A stretch of DNA of 64,000 bases, taken from Floccularia luteovirens. Taxonomy: Eukaryota > Basidiomycota > Agaricomycetes > Agaricales > Squamanitaceae. The stretch is taken from NCBI GenBank assembly GCA_009739215.1, contig VSJF01000012.1, positions 186,001-250,000 of the forward strand, read 5' to 3'. The first letter of the stretch is position 1; every line of letters starts with the position of its first letter. The notes under the pieces were generated by a model. That model searched no databases and had not been told where the DNA came from. It saw only the letters and a program-made list of their open reading frames with translations. Shown here in pieces: positions 48,801 through 59,410 of the stretch. Position numbers and translations under genes: made by a program.

Positions 48801-49389
48801 GGGCCAACTAACGGGTGCGGAGGGTTCGGGAGCATGGAATGAGCAAGAATACTTTCCTACATTCGTACGCACCGCTCAAACGCTGAAAGCGTTACCAAAT
48901 CTGAAGGGGGTGAGGACTTTTGCCTCTATTTTCGACAACTTAGACATTGACTTGATTTCTTTATACTCAGACTATGTCTTGGATGCCTGTAAATCGTACT
49001 GGAGAGGTTATCACTGAACTGCTCTTTTCAGAGCATTTCGAGCAGGTGTATCACGTAGGAAAATCCTGCACGACAATCCTGGGCTGAGGTCCTGGGACTT
49101 CTTTCAAGGTATGATTAACACCGGGAAAACACCATTACCTCTTGTTTCTTTCGAGGAAATGGATGGATTCGCGTCAAGAATCCTTGGCGATGATCCTCTT
49201 AAAAACCCTGCATTCAAACTATGGTCTTTCTTTGAAGAACACTTTTTACATATGTCGTTGGGAACTGTTATTCTCAGCGTAGATAAAGCTATGGAAGGCT
49301 CTCGGGCCATGAGGGAGAGTACAGCGCTGGGACGTGAACATATCAATGAGTATGTGGAATATTGGAAGAGTGTTGGTCTTTTGGAGTAG
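45839..49389 (+). CDS. NRPS-like carboxylic acid reductase (adenylation - carrier - thioester reductase)
   Basis: One-module enzyme of roughly 1,050 residues that activates an acid as its adenylate, loads it on a carrier arm and reduces it to the aldehyde. The start is MSWGMTSSPFIRAQ. Adenylation domain: FHSSGTTGLPKPIYHG (ATP loop), NNWGCTELGP, and LGRADDVLVLSTGEKLRP with the late catalytic Lys. Carrier: FFEAGMDSLQATWLRR, phosphopantetheine Ser at 47795-47797. Reductase: ATVLLTGSTGSLGCFILAKL (NADPH loop), THIIHNAWPVNF, and GYPEAKWVCEKLML with catalytic Tyr 48685 and Lys 48697. Introns at about 46197, 46650, 46999 and 48353 splice in phase. Extra bases at 49058 and about 49095 break the frame near the end. 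The layout matches basidiomycete aryl-acid or aminoadipate-type reductases; the substrate is not predictable by eye. Confidence 0.9.
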
Positions 49390-49684
49390 TTGAGACTCTC
49401 CAAGCACTACAGATTACATTTTCGTTCTATGTAAACTAGAATACACGATCCTAATACTCTGCCCAAGCTAAGATATCATAATTCGATAGTGAAGTTCCTT
49501 CCTTGCATCACCGAATCTGGTGTCAACGAAGACAAAACCACGTTTACTATGTATCTGTGATACATAAATTTGATAACTCTTTACCAACAGGATATCTGAT
49601 CGTGAGAATGCAGCCTTTATGATCTACTTCTAGTCTTGCAACTAAATAGTGCCTCACCCACCACCAATAACTGACACTAACTTA
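49390..49684. other. 3' flank of the reductase gene
   Basis: Nothing supported. It ends where the direct duplication begins. Confidence 0.5.
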
Positions 49685-49851
49685 CTGAAGCCCGGCAGAT
49701 CAGATTACACTGCGGTGACTCCGTGAAGACCGTCACACTGTGATATATCGGCGATGAGTACTTTGTATTGAATCCATCATGATAATGTGAATTTTGGAGT
49801 CTGAGAGACCTCCGACAAGTGATCCGCTGCCGCATGAGAAAATATTCCCAT
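49685..49851 (-). pseudogene. Fragment of GTPase gene (first exon, intron and P-loop exon)
   Basis: On the minus strand from 49851 the sequence MGIFSHAAADHLSEV and its flank parallel the intact start MGGIFSRRVPLEGLSKDD at 59410. The following intron, with GACGGTCTTCA, is also shared. The P-loop is destroyed, and homology stops inside the P-loop exon, which marks the edge of the duplicated block. Confidence 0.75.
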
Positions 49852-50319
49852 TGTTGTCTGTTGAATTGATCCATGATATTGTCACAAATCACTTACAAAG
49901 TATATTTGTTGCAAAGCTTCGCTGATGAATATCTCTCATGAAGGACCTGCGCAGTTCAGTGAGTGAATGAATGGAGCACGGAAAACACGTTTCCATAACG
50001 CAACTCCCCGGACCGTGCACGTTCTTACTAGCTATCTAGGTCGATCAATAGATAATGTTTCCAACATGGTTCACATCTTCTTAAACCCGATGAATAGTTG
50101 CAAATTCAGCCTCATTCGATGGGACCCTGTTAATAAAACGACCAGCATCGATACTACCTAGCGCCGGTTAGCCTCGTGTTTTGGGGACAATTTTGGGACA
50201 GTTATTAAAGTGAAGCACGACATGAGGCATGGAACAGTTTTCAAACTGCCCCACTACTAGTGGTTCAATTGGTTCTTTAATTCGACTTTCAAAGCTCACC
50301 TTCTAGCAAGTTTCTCCCA

Positions 50320-51705
50320 ATGCTGTCCCCATCTGACGCCGACAAAAAACACGGGTGCGTCGTTTACCATTAGTAAAGTAGATTTTATATAAATGGCAAA
50401 TTTTCAAATAATAGCAAAAAATCTGGATTTTTTAAAACGATACTCGGGGTACGTGTACAAAAGACCAACCAAATTTGTTTCTGACATACATGCATAGTGG
50501 GATACAAGTCCTTCCCAACCAACAGCCCCGCGAGAGAACGGAATAAAGAAGACAATCGGTAACGTATTCAATAATGTAATGCGAGTCATGAAGACCGAGG
50601 ACTTGTCAGAAGATGATGTTATCATTGCGTGGGCGTTACCTTACGTTGAGCTATTTTCTTCATATCTGACTATGTTCGGTTTTGTAGCGTAATGGGACCT
50701 ACAGGTTCAGGAAAAAGCTCCGTGAGCAGCCAAACATGTGCCAGATATTTTCATCACTTATCGATGATTTCACAGTTCATAAATATGGCTACAGGCTTGC
50801 AATACAAAGGCGTCGGCCACTCCTTGGAATCTTGCACATCAGAAATCAGTATAGTAAAGCTTGAGTCTATAGAGCTCAGCGACGCAAATATCGTGTTTGT
50901 GGACACTCCAGGGTTCGATGACACGCATCGATCAGATGTCGATATTCTGAAGCTCATATCCGACTGGTTGAAAGCAACGTGCGTGTCTTACCACATAAAT
51001 ACTTGTATATCACTGAGTAGAGGAAACAGGTACCAGAAAAAAATACTTCTCTCAGGAATTCTATACTTTCACCGGATATCTGACAATAGGATGGCTGGCA
51101 CTCCATTGAAGAATCTCAAGATGTTCGAAGAACTCTGTGGAAAGAACTCGTTGCAGAACATGATCCTCACAACGACGATGTGGGATGAAGTCGAAAAGGA
51201 TGAGGGGGATGCGCGCGAGGCAGAACTGAAGGGTAAATACTGGAAGGATATGCTCTCTCGGAATTCTAGGACGGCTCGTTACCTCAACACTAAGGAGTCT
51301 GCTTGGAAAGCGCTAGAGCCGTTGGTTCAAGGTGCAAACGAACAACACGCTATGCTCGTTCAGACGGAGATGGTTGATCTTCGCATGAAACTACAAGAAA
51401 CCCACGCTGGACAAGTGTTATATATGCAGCTAGACGAGCTTGTCAATCGACAGCAAGCTCTATTGAAGCGGCTACGGGCCGAGACGACACGCACTCAAAA
51501 TGAGGCCGTGTTGGCGGAGCTTAGGAAGGACTATGAGGAAATTCGAAAGCAGCTTGAGGAGAAGAAGGGTGAGCTACAAGAAATGAAGCTGTCACTTGGG
51601 AAGCGCTTACTTCGTGTTTTCACTGGTAATGGGTTGACTTCCAAGCGAACGAAGTGGGTGTTTTCTGGTCAGATGTGGAATTTGTCTAATAATTCTACAG
51701 AGTGA
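50320..51705 (+). CDS. P-loop GTPase with C-terminal coiled coil (array member 1)
   Basis: Six exons (50320-50354, 50415-50448, 50498-50628, 50688-50721, 50776-50978, 51030-51705) keep phase and code for 370 residues with no frame break. Motifs: G1 MGPTGSGKSS, whole in a 34-nt exon; SLESCTSEI in the switch region; G3 VFVDTPGFDD; conserved GILYFHRISDNRMAGTP; and G4-like ILTTTMWDEV, where TTMWD stands in for NKxD. After about residue 260 comes a heptad-rich coiled coil (LYMQLDELVNRQQALLKRLR, then EIRKQLEEKKGELQEMKLSL) and a basic end. This plan resembles AIG1/GIMAP-type septin-related GTPases, which oligomerise on membranes; the assignment is by motif only. The N-terminus is only about 67 residues because of the 0.8-kb loss relative to the copy at 59911. 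Confidence 0.88.
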
Positions 51706-52066
51706 GATAATATGGATTAGCATCAGCGTTATGTTAGTATTTTGCGAGAAAGCCTGCTGCAAGTCAACGCAGGCGGATATGCCAGGTTAGATGTATTTAA
51801 AAGTAATGATAAACAAACCGTGTCCTCTTCCCTTCAAATCAACGTAAAATATTCATGTCTTACCAGTGGTAGATTACTCACACCCCTATGAAAAAAGGTG
51901 AACTCCATCCTAACCATCTGGTCGAATTTAAATACACCCTTATTACTAGTACTAAGCAATTAAATAGTGCAGCATATATACTTATTACTAAAACATACAA
52001 TAAATATAGTTTGAAGGAACCGCCGAGCGCATGAAGGAAGATGAGATGCTTTGCTATAGGATTATC
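51706..52066. other. Intergenic between convergent GTPase genes
   Basis: AT-rich 3' flanks, nothing else supported. Confidence 0.5.
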
Positions 52067-52924
52067 CTATGAGCTTTCGATATATGGTATAACAATCCGG
52101 TGGGCTGAGACTTGAGCTTGATCATTGGAGTGGCGAAATATCTTCACATGCTTATTCCAGTGCTTCTCAATTATCGACTTCTCTCGCATAGCACCAATTT
52201 CTTCATCCACTTCGTCCCACATAGTGGTAACTATCGGAATCTTACTAGAATCTGTTGTGCCACAAAGAGTTTGGAAAGTCTGTAGGTTCTTGATAGGTGC
52301 TGGGTCAACAACAACGTCTTCCGAGACTTTGCAGCAGTATATTATTGCTGCCAATCGCCTAGTTTACAAAAACTGGTCTGAGAACATAGACGAATTTTGT
52401 AATTTGTGCGAATTACTGATACCGTTTGGAATGCTTCTTGTTGAGGATTTTGCCAATAGTCTCGAGGATTTTGACATCAGTGTAACCATCCACGCCGACG
52501 CCTGGTGTATCAATGAAGACAACATTTTGATTTCCGTGCTTCCAACTTGTTGCAGTAATGATTTTTGTTTGAGAGTGTATGCTATATTTGTTAGGAGGAG
52601 TTCCTCCAATTATCTGTTGTATGAACTATACAAGTCATAATTTATGTGATATTTTTCACTGCTTGCAAGTTATATACCCACCGAACTTTTCCCAGTGCCT
52701 GTGGCCCCCATGAGTCTGTTTATATCAGAAAGGTGAGTTTCGGTAATCCCCCAGCAACAAGACGCACGCAATAACAACATCAGCTTTTCCAACATAATCT
52801 TCGCATCCTTTCTGTTGGAAAGCTTAATAAGATACGATAAATTCGTAGCTGACCATACCTGGATTGGTAACAGTCCATGTGAAGGGCCAAATAGTTTCTT
52901 GAACCTGCATCCAATTGAATACAT
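52067..52924 (-). CDS. P-loop GTPase, short form (array member 2)
   Basis: The start MYSIGCRFKKLFGPSHGLLP (an in-frame ATG also lies at 52939) is spliced to KGCEDYVGKADVVIA. The 34-nt P-loop exon (52682-52715) encodes LMGATGTGKSS. Then come FIQQIIGGTPPNKYSIHSQT, G3 NVVFIDTPGVGVDG, the conserved block RLAAIIYCCKVSEDVV, and G4-like IPIVTTMWDEVDEEIG. It ends QVSAHRIVIPYIESS. The protein stops soon after the G domain and lacks the coiled coil of member 1, so it may bind nucleotide without the oligomerising tail. The insert between G1 and G3 is shorter than in its neighbours, and the typical SLESCT segment is replaced by YSIHSQT. It is likely a diverged, fast-evolving paralogue. Confidence 0.78.
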
Positions 52925-53337
52925 TATGAGAAAGTTCAATTACGTTTTCAGAATGCTGGACTCCTACGAGTGCATTGGTACCAATGGTCGGTTTCAAAGT
53001 AACGGAGGAGCTTGAATGTTTGCAGGTCTGATCGTTTCTAGCAGCAATTCGCTAAGACTTTTGTGTGCGGATGAGAACCTTTCAACGTGCAAATTTCCAG
53101 CTCGTGGTCTAAGCAAGCCTTCTAATGCTTTCGTTTCGGAACTCGACATATGACAATGTTGCATCCCTTCAGAGTGAATGTGTAGAGCATGGAAGAAAGT
53201 CAAAGTGATAGACTAGGGCTGCCACATCGTGCAAAACGCAGTGATTTCATTGTTTCAAGGGTTAGGAAATGATTCAGCGCAATTATTAGCTTTACAAATT
53301 ATAAACCCTTTTACTCTCACAGTCATACAATATACAT
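52925..53337. other. Intergenic within the GTPase array
   Basis: Short ORFs only, with no GTPase motif. Confidence 0.45.
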
Positions 53338-54628
53338 TTATACCCACTTCCCTTCAATTGCTTCTGCAGGATACATTTTCAACGACATATCAAGCTCTTT
53401 GAAGACACTTTCCACTGATTTTGAGCTTTCCTTTTCTTCCACTCCTATTAAAGCTGAAAAAGGGACTGAGTTAGTGACAATAATGAACTTATGCAAGGAC
53501 TCACCTTTGCCTCGTCCTGCATCTAGGCTTTCTTCCAGTTCGGATTCCCCATATCGTGCACCAAATAGTAAAAGCTGGGCGCCTTCATAATCCAGGAGTT
53601 CTGGAGTTCCACATGGTGCAAATCTCAATCCATAGGCTTCCCGACCTTTGGTGTTCTGACTGCCACGGTCTGCTTTGCCAAATATCTTTCGCAACAGTGC
53701 CTCTGGATAGTCTGCACTTTTTGCATGTGCTTGCTGTGGACCCATAGCAGGTGCCAATGGATTTTTTACCTGGATTATGAACGAAGAAGAGCTACATATA
53801 CCAAGAGACTTGTGTACATCTCCTAAATCATCTGGGCTCGGGTGAGATAAACAATACCCAAGATGTGTCTCACGCTGGGAAGGAATACGTGGGTTGTTAT
53901 TGACCAAAGCATAAGCTCCCCGAGCCACGAGACGTGCTGGTTCTTCATGTCTTCTTCCTACCACAGATGCGACAGGTTAATCAATGAAAAAATAAGCGAA
54001 AGTATAACTCAAAACCTTTTGTTTTTGTGTCATATGTCTTTTGTTGGAAACCTTGCTCTATTGCATGGAGATCATTACCAACTGCAGTGACGGTAGCCCA
54101 GAAAGTCTCCTTGCGTCCGGCAGAGCCCGACTTTCGAGGAGTTGGGAGTTTCTTTTTCCCGACAGAAATAAGCCGAAAATGTTTCTTCAACTTGTTGCCA
54201 TCTTCCTCGACATTTCGGCCGACTGTTTCTGCTTTATCATCTTCGACAGCAGACGCTGCTAGACCAGGTACTAAGAGTATATGTAAATTCTTAATATCGT
54301 CAATAGAGTGGGCTTCGGTAACTTGAACGCGCGGTCGATAGAGAAAGTATATGTGTCCTCGCTCAATAGTGCCTATAACAAGGAGTTAGTGAAGGCTTTG
54401 TACCCGTACTACAACACAAATACCGGATTCGAAAGAGTCTTTTGGTCCATCACTGGCCTCTTCGATCTTGCTTTTCTTCGAAGCTTTTATGTTGTCACTC
54501 CTGCTACGCTTTTTGCCCACATCTACTCTTTTTTCTGGATCGGTCAAATTATCTTCTCTTCTCTAAGAAGAGCGTCTTTCCTAGTGGTCATTTGTTTAAT
54601 GAGCTGCTTGACTGCGAGTAGTAGGCAT
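53338..54628 (-). CDS. Conserved fungal protein of unknown function inside the GTPase array
   Basis: Not a GTPase. Segments in order: basic DVGKKRSRSDNIKASKKSK; ERGHIYFLYRPRVQVTEAHS; IDDIKNLHILLVP; KKHFRLISVGKKKLPTP; RKETFWATVTAVGNDLHAIE; RHEEPARLVARGAYALVNN; RETHLGYCLSHPSPDDLGDV; SFIIQVKNPLAPAMGPQQA; YGLRFAPCGTPELLDYEGAQ; and the end AIEGKWV. I recognise this as a widespread, single-domain fungal family of unknown biochemistry, sometimes annotated as a transcription factor without clear evidence. The Lys/Arg-rich N-terminus suggests nuclear location. An intron at about 54381-54440 splices in phase. The first exon from MPTTRSQAAH does not join cleanly, so the start is uncertain. Confidence 0.75.
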
Positions 54629-55304
54629 GTTGTCCTGATGTTGGAGCTGCTATGGCTTCAGAGTTATGTTGCTCCTCGGCGCGGGTGATCATGATGTCAG
54701 TGGGTGGTTGGCACCTTGTGGCTGTGTAATTATTGTTTCAGAATGATGTCCACGTGTTTGCGTTGAACGAAAATCGAAGTAATTACATAAGTAATTCAAA
54801 AAAAGAAAAAAAGAATCGTAAAAACAGGGAGCAAAATGTTCATAACTAAAATGTGAAAGTCAATGCGAGAATAATTCACATAAGCAGAAATAGTCAGAGT
54901 TCGATATCTCAGGCTTTGCGCTGTGCAGCAGGGGATAATTTTCGGATAATTGTTTTTTTTTTGAATACATTTTTCATTCATTCAACGGAAATCACGTGCG
55001 CAGACAACATTTTCGGTACAGCTTATTGAAGCCATGTGTATGAGGCCTGCATGGTATCAAAAACATTACACTTACCGAGACAGCCAGCAGAACAGAGAAG
55101 TCAGGTTCACAGAACAGCCATCAGCCAAATCGAGTCATTACTGCAATCGATGGCCATCAATATACATGAGGCGACATAAACATGTGTTTGCATCCCGGAT
55201 TGCTTTCGCTTTGCCCTTATTATCATGTTCTCAAAGCACTGCAGCATGGTGATTCCATATATCTTCGGGCTTGAAGGCATCGTTTTGACTAGACGTGCAA
55301 AGAG
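54629..55304. promoter_or_regulatory. Divergent intergenic region
   Basis: Separates the unknown conserved gene (minus) from the double GTPase gene (plus). No supported ORF on the plus strand. Confidence 0.4.
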
Positions 55305-57091
55305 ATGCCTTTTTTCAACTCTGTGAGTTGTCGTCCATAATCTGGCTGCATAGCTAACCTTTTCCTTCTCGTAGCTACTTTCCTTGCGATTGAAAAGACA
55401 CCGTAGTACATCGTCTCTGGTGCCCCGATCGGAACATGGAATAAAGTCTAATAATGACATTGTCATCGCGTAAGACGACGAACCGCTTACTTTTTGGATT
55501 CATTTACAATTGCATTTGAAGACTAATGGGACCGACGGGCTCTGGAAAGAGCACAGTTCGTTTAAAGTTCTTCCTGAAGATAGTTGTCTTTCTGACAATT
55601 CCGGCAGTTCATAAATACAGCATTGGGTGAACCGTTGGCAGCAGTAGGGCACACCTTGGAGCCTTGCACGCGTACCATCGTCCCCGTTACGAAAAAGAAT
55701 ATTCCCGAGCTTGGAGGTTCAAATGTGACATTTGTCGACACACCCGGATTCGACGTTGATGGTATAGACGCAGAAATCTTAGTAATGGTATCCGACTGGC
55801 TACGGAAAAAGTGAGTTGAAAGACCACACGATATTGTTGACGTTCATGTAAGCAACAGCTATAGTTCCAAAGCCTTTCTGGATGGAATCATCTATTTCCA
55901 GAGAATCACGGATAACAGACTTTGTCATGCGCCATTTCAAAATCATGCCATGTTTAGAAATCTATGTAATGAGCCGCCTTCCAAGAGTATCATCCTAACG
56001 ACCACTATGTGGAGTCATACTACAGAAGATTCAGGACAGATGCGAGAAGAAGAGTTGAAAAGTACTTATTGGAGATTCATGCTATTGATGCAATCTAAAA
56101 TCTGCCGGTTTGAGGACACAAGGCGTTCAGCCTGGGATATCATTGTTCCGTTCAATAATAACCATAACAGTGGGCTTCGTCATGGATCACGACCAGTTGA
56201 GTAGAATATGCACCTGATCTTAGATGTTGTACTAACTTTATTGCAGCGTGCAGAAAGCGGACCACCTGGAACACCAACTAGTGTTCGGCAATATAAAGAA
56301 AAAGTGCCGAACAAAACTCCATTAGACGTTGTGCAAGTATGCTCCGTAGAGAGAGTATCAAGAAGCGATGTCGTCATTGCGTAAGTAACAAGAACTTTTA
56401 AAACATGAATCTGTAACCCATACGTGTGTTTTGTAGTCTCGTAGGGCCGACGGGCGCCGGAAAGACCTCAGTAGGTGTCGTCAACAATGTTTCACAGTTG
56501 TTGATAGCTTTGTAGTTCCTCAATAGGGTTGGTGGTCTCGACCTGCCTGTCGGGCATGGTTTGACACTGTGCACCACGAAGATTCGCATGTACAGAATAA
56601 TTATCCCGCAATATCCAAAAACGAGCGTTGTTTTCATTGACACACCTGGCTTTGACGAAAATCATGCCTGCGAAGACATATTACAAGACCTGATACTGCA
56701 TCTACAAGCTCAGTGAGTAACTCGTAAACATAGATTCGCGCAATTTAATCTATTGCACAGAGATAAGAAGCACATACTGGACGGATTATTATACTTTCAC
56801 CGAATTGGAGATAACCGTATGGTCGACAGGCCGAATGAACACCTTGAGAACTTCAAGAAGCTATGTGGAGAGCGGGGCCTACATAAACTAATATTGACGA
56901 CAACGATGTGGGATCAGGAAGATCCAATTGACGCTAAAAGCAAAGAAAATCAACTTCGCAACGACAAGAATTGTTGGAAGAAGATGATGTCGTATAAATC
57001 AACGATGAAACGTTTCGAAAATACCACAGAGTCTGCATTGAGTATAGTCGTGCCGTTGATTGGAGCTGCCATGAAAATCACCAGCAAATAA
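55305..57091 (+). CDS. Double P-loop GTPase: two G domains in one protein (array member 3)
   Basis: MPFFNS is spliced to LLSLRLKRHRSTSS and EHGIKSNNDIVIA. The first 34-nt P-loop exon (55522-55555) encodes LMGPTGSGKST. Domain 1 continues FINTALGEPLAAVGHTLEPC, G3 VTFVDTPGFDVDG and TTTMWSHT, where the G4-like Asp is Ser. An intron at 56196-56246 (GTTGAG, branch-like TACTAAC, TTGCAG) joins HGSRP to RAESGPPGTPTSVRQYKEK in phase and leads into a second G domain. Its own 34-nt P-loop exon (56437-56470) encodes LVGPTGAGKTS, followed by FLNRVGGLDLPVGHGLTLC, SVVFIDTPGFDEN, GLLYFHRIGDNRMVDRP and LTTTMWDQE. Retention of the 51-nt intron would stop translation after domain 1 at 56202-56204. Two separate genes cannot be ruled out without RNA. 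Confidence 0.78.
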
Positions 57092-57332
57092 TCCACAGGT
57101 AGATCCTGAAGGTAGAATATATTTGTAGACAATCATATCCTTCGCAATTACTGTTTACTTGAGGCATTAAAAGTAAGTCCGAGTAAAATGGTGGCAAAAG
57201 AAAGAGCTCAATAGGTTTTTGTACGACTTTGTTTTTCCCCGAATTGTCTCCGGATTATTTCAAGTTTACATTTCCTACGATGAATAATGTAGTCCAAGTA
57301 CTAGTATGTGTACAAGGTATGAAATCCAATAA

Positions 57333-58361
57333 TTACTGTACTGGTCTTTGATCCAAGAGCTTTTGAACCACCTTCCAAGCTGATTCGATGGTATTGTCGT
57401 GTGTCAAAACCTCTGAGCCCCAATGAGTCTCCAATTCCGATTGCCTCATTAACTTCTTGTCACTAGATATTTTTTGCTTGTCCCACATCGTTGTCGCCAA
57501 AGTCACATTTTGTGTCAACCCACTAAAAAGTTTGAGGTGGTCACGGAGACGTTCCGCTAGTCTGTCATCGGAAATCTTGTGTAGGTATATAATTCCTGCG
57601 ACACTGGCTTGACTTTGTGGGAGGTGGTTAGGGTCTCGAACCTCCTGGAGTGTATCTCTCTCACCGCCTTGTCTCAACCAACCATCTCCTGACATCTCTC
57701 TCTATGTCTGCTATGGATGTGGTATCGGCATTGTATGCGGGTGTATCGACGAAAACAACTTTCATTTTGGGATCTTGTGGATGGTTACATCTGATCTGAG
57801 CAATTCTCTTCGTGCAAGGCTCCAAACCTTTCCCGACGTCGAGGATGGTATCATCAGTTGCCTTGTTGATGAACTAAAAATGCTTAGCACTCGTTGTGTC
57901 TCCTATGGATATGCTCCTTACTGAACTTTTCCCTGCGCCTGATGGACCAACCACCCTAGGAGTAAGATGAGTTTATATATGATGGAATATTCAAATACTG
58001 GAATATCTCACACAATAACAATGTCATTTCTTGTTAGACTGTCTGCTGGACGCGCAAGGAGGTTGCCCATTTCCTTCAGATGGATTAGAATGGCAGAGGC
58101 GTCGCTGTAAGTCGCTACAAGAGACGGACGTCTGATATCTCAAACCTCGAGGCTGGATTGACTGGCATGTGTTCGACTTCATGCCCAATTAGATGTTATA
58201 GACGCTTACTGACCATTCAGGAAATTATTTTCGAGCAAACATTGGAGATCCAACTCAGTGGCCCCTTCTGTCAAGAGTGAGAATATCTTGATAACGACCG
58301 TATCCAAATTCGTCAAACCACTCAAATGGATCGTATCATCACTAACAATACCAACCCTCAT
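57333..58361 (-). CDS. P-loop GTPase with extra N-terminal domain and DTPA G3 (array member 4)
   Basis: MRVGIVSDDTIHLSGLTNLD opens an N-terminal segment of about 90 residues (KIFSLLTEGATELDLQCLLE, then AILIHLKEMGNLLARPADSL) that has no match in the other members. The 34-nt P-loop exon (57922-57955) encodes VVGPSGAGKSS, then FINKATDDTILDVGKGLEPC. G3 is VVFVDTPAYNAD, with Gly of DxPG replaced by Ala. IIYLHKISDDRLAERL and G4-like LATTMWDKQK follow, and the end is KLLDQRPVQ. Introns splice in phase, including the 79-nt one before RPSLVATYSD. Loss of the G3 glycine, which contacts the gamma-phosphate in TRAFAC GTPases, suggests altered or absent hydrolysis. There is no coiled-coil tail. Confidence 0.8.
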
Positions 58362-58625
58362 TACGGAGTCTTCCTAATGCATGTACACGTTGAAGCTATG
58401 CTAGAAACATGATGCAAATCTCAATATCACGCTATATTTCAAACCGATGAACCATGAACGCTTCATTTCATGTCGGAACCGGTTTGATTTACTTAGTATC
58501 AGCTCAGTTGAATTGATTACTTAGGAAAGCTCATTATAATCGAAAATTTCTCGCTAGCCATACGTACTCAAGCCGCTGAGATGGGCAAGGATTTATGTCA
58601 CTTTGAACAGAAACTACTATGATAT
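58362..58625. other. Intergenic within the GTPase array
   Basis: 264 bases between two minus-strand GTPase genes. Must hold the promoter of member 4. Confidence 0.45.
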
Positions 58626-59410
58626 TCAACTTCGTCTGGAATGTTGCTCTAACAAACGTCGCACCGCATCCCACGCAGATTCACATGTGTTAGAATACCT
58701 GACCACGTCAGATCCACATGCAATCATCGTTTTCCAGTATCGACTCTCCAACTCTGTCTTTCGTCTCTGGCCGGAATCCTCGTTAACGCGATCCCACATT
58801 GTTGTGACCAAGATGACTTTTCTTGGTCCACTGTTACCACAAAGTCTTTCAAAAATCGCGAGGTGTTCCAATGGGGGATCAGTTATCCTCGGATCAGAAA
58901 TTCGATGGAGATAGAGGATACCAGCAATTTGTATTTTCCTCCCGTATCTGAGGGTCAAGCCTGGTCTGTAAACGATGACTCCAGAAACTTTGGAAACGTA
59001 CGCGTTTTTAATCCACGTCTTAACTTTATTCTCAACTTCATCTTGAGTCAATGGGTCTGCGTTGAGGGACGGAGTATCTACGAAGACAATACTACGTTTG
59101 CTATCTTGAGGATGATTGCATTTTACGTGCGCGACATCTGTTGTATGTGGTGATAACCCTTCACCGACACTCAGAATATTTTTTGAGGATGCGGTGTTTA
59201 TGAACTACTTCTGTGTTAACAAAATAGGGTCACACCCGCCAGCAAAAGATCAACTTACTAAACTTTTTCCCGACCCAGTAGGACCGATTACGCTGCAATG
59301 AGTCCATGAAGACCGTCACGTATTGGCAAGTACATCGAATCCTACACAATGACAATGTCATCCTTGGAGAGACCTTCGAGTGGTACGCGGCGTGAGAAAA
59401 TACCACCCAT
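58626..59410 (-). CDS. P-loop GTPase with N-myristoylation motif and DTPS G3 (array member 5)
   Basis: The first exon encodes MGGIFSRRVPLEGLSKDDIV, where Gly2 and Ser6 with basic residues after them fit the N-myristoylation consensus. It is spliced to the 34-nt P-loop exon (59259-59292) VIGPTGSGKSL, where Thr/Ser after GKS is Leu. Next are FINTASSKNILSVGEGLSPH, G3 IVFVDTPSLNADP (Gly to Ser), GILYLHRISDPRITDPPLEH and G4-like ILVTTMWDRVNED. It ends RRLLEQHSRRS. The segment NAYVSKVSGVIVYRPGLTLR may be a retained intron in this reading. The product is a compact single G domain, probably attached to membrane by the lipid. A dead copy of its first exons lies at 49685-49851. Confidence 0.82.

Larger units (their letters stand above)
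49685..51720 (+). repeat. Direct segmental duplication, copy A
   Basis: Matches 59259-62140 in order and orientation. It holds a remnant of the first two exons of the myristoylated-type GTPase gene on the minus strand, the intergenic stretch, and a complete GTPase gene on the plus strand. Relative to copy B, about 0.8 kb is missing just after the shared start codon (50320 corresponds to 59911). Confidence 0.85.

Noticed and set aside
54041..54326. ORFs on the plus strand opposite the unknown conserved gene
   Set aside because: They are antisense to clearly conserved minus-strand exons.
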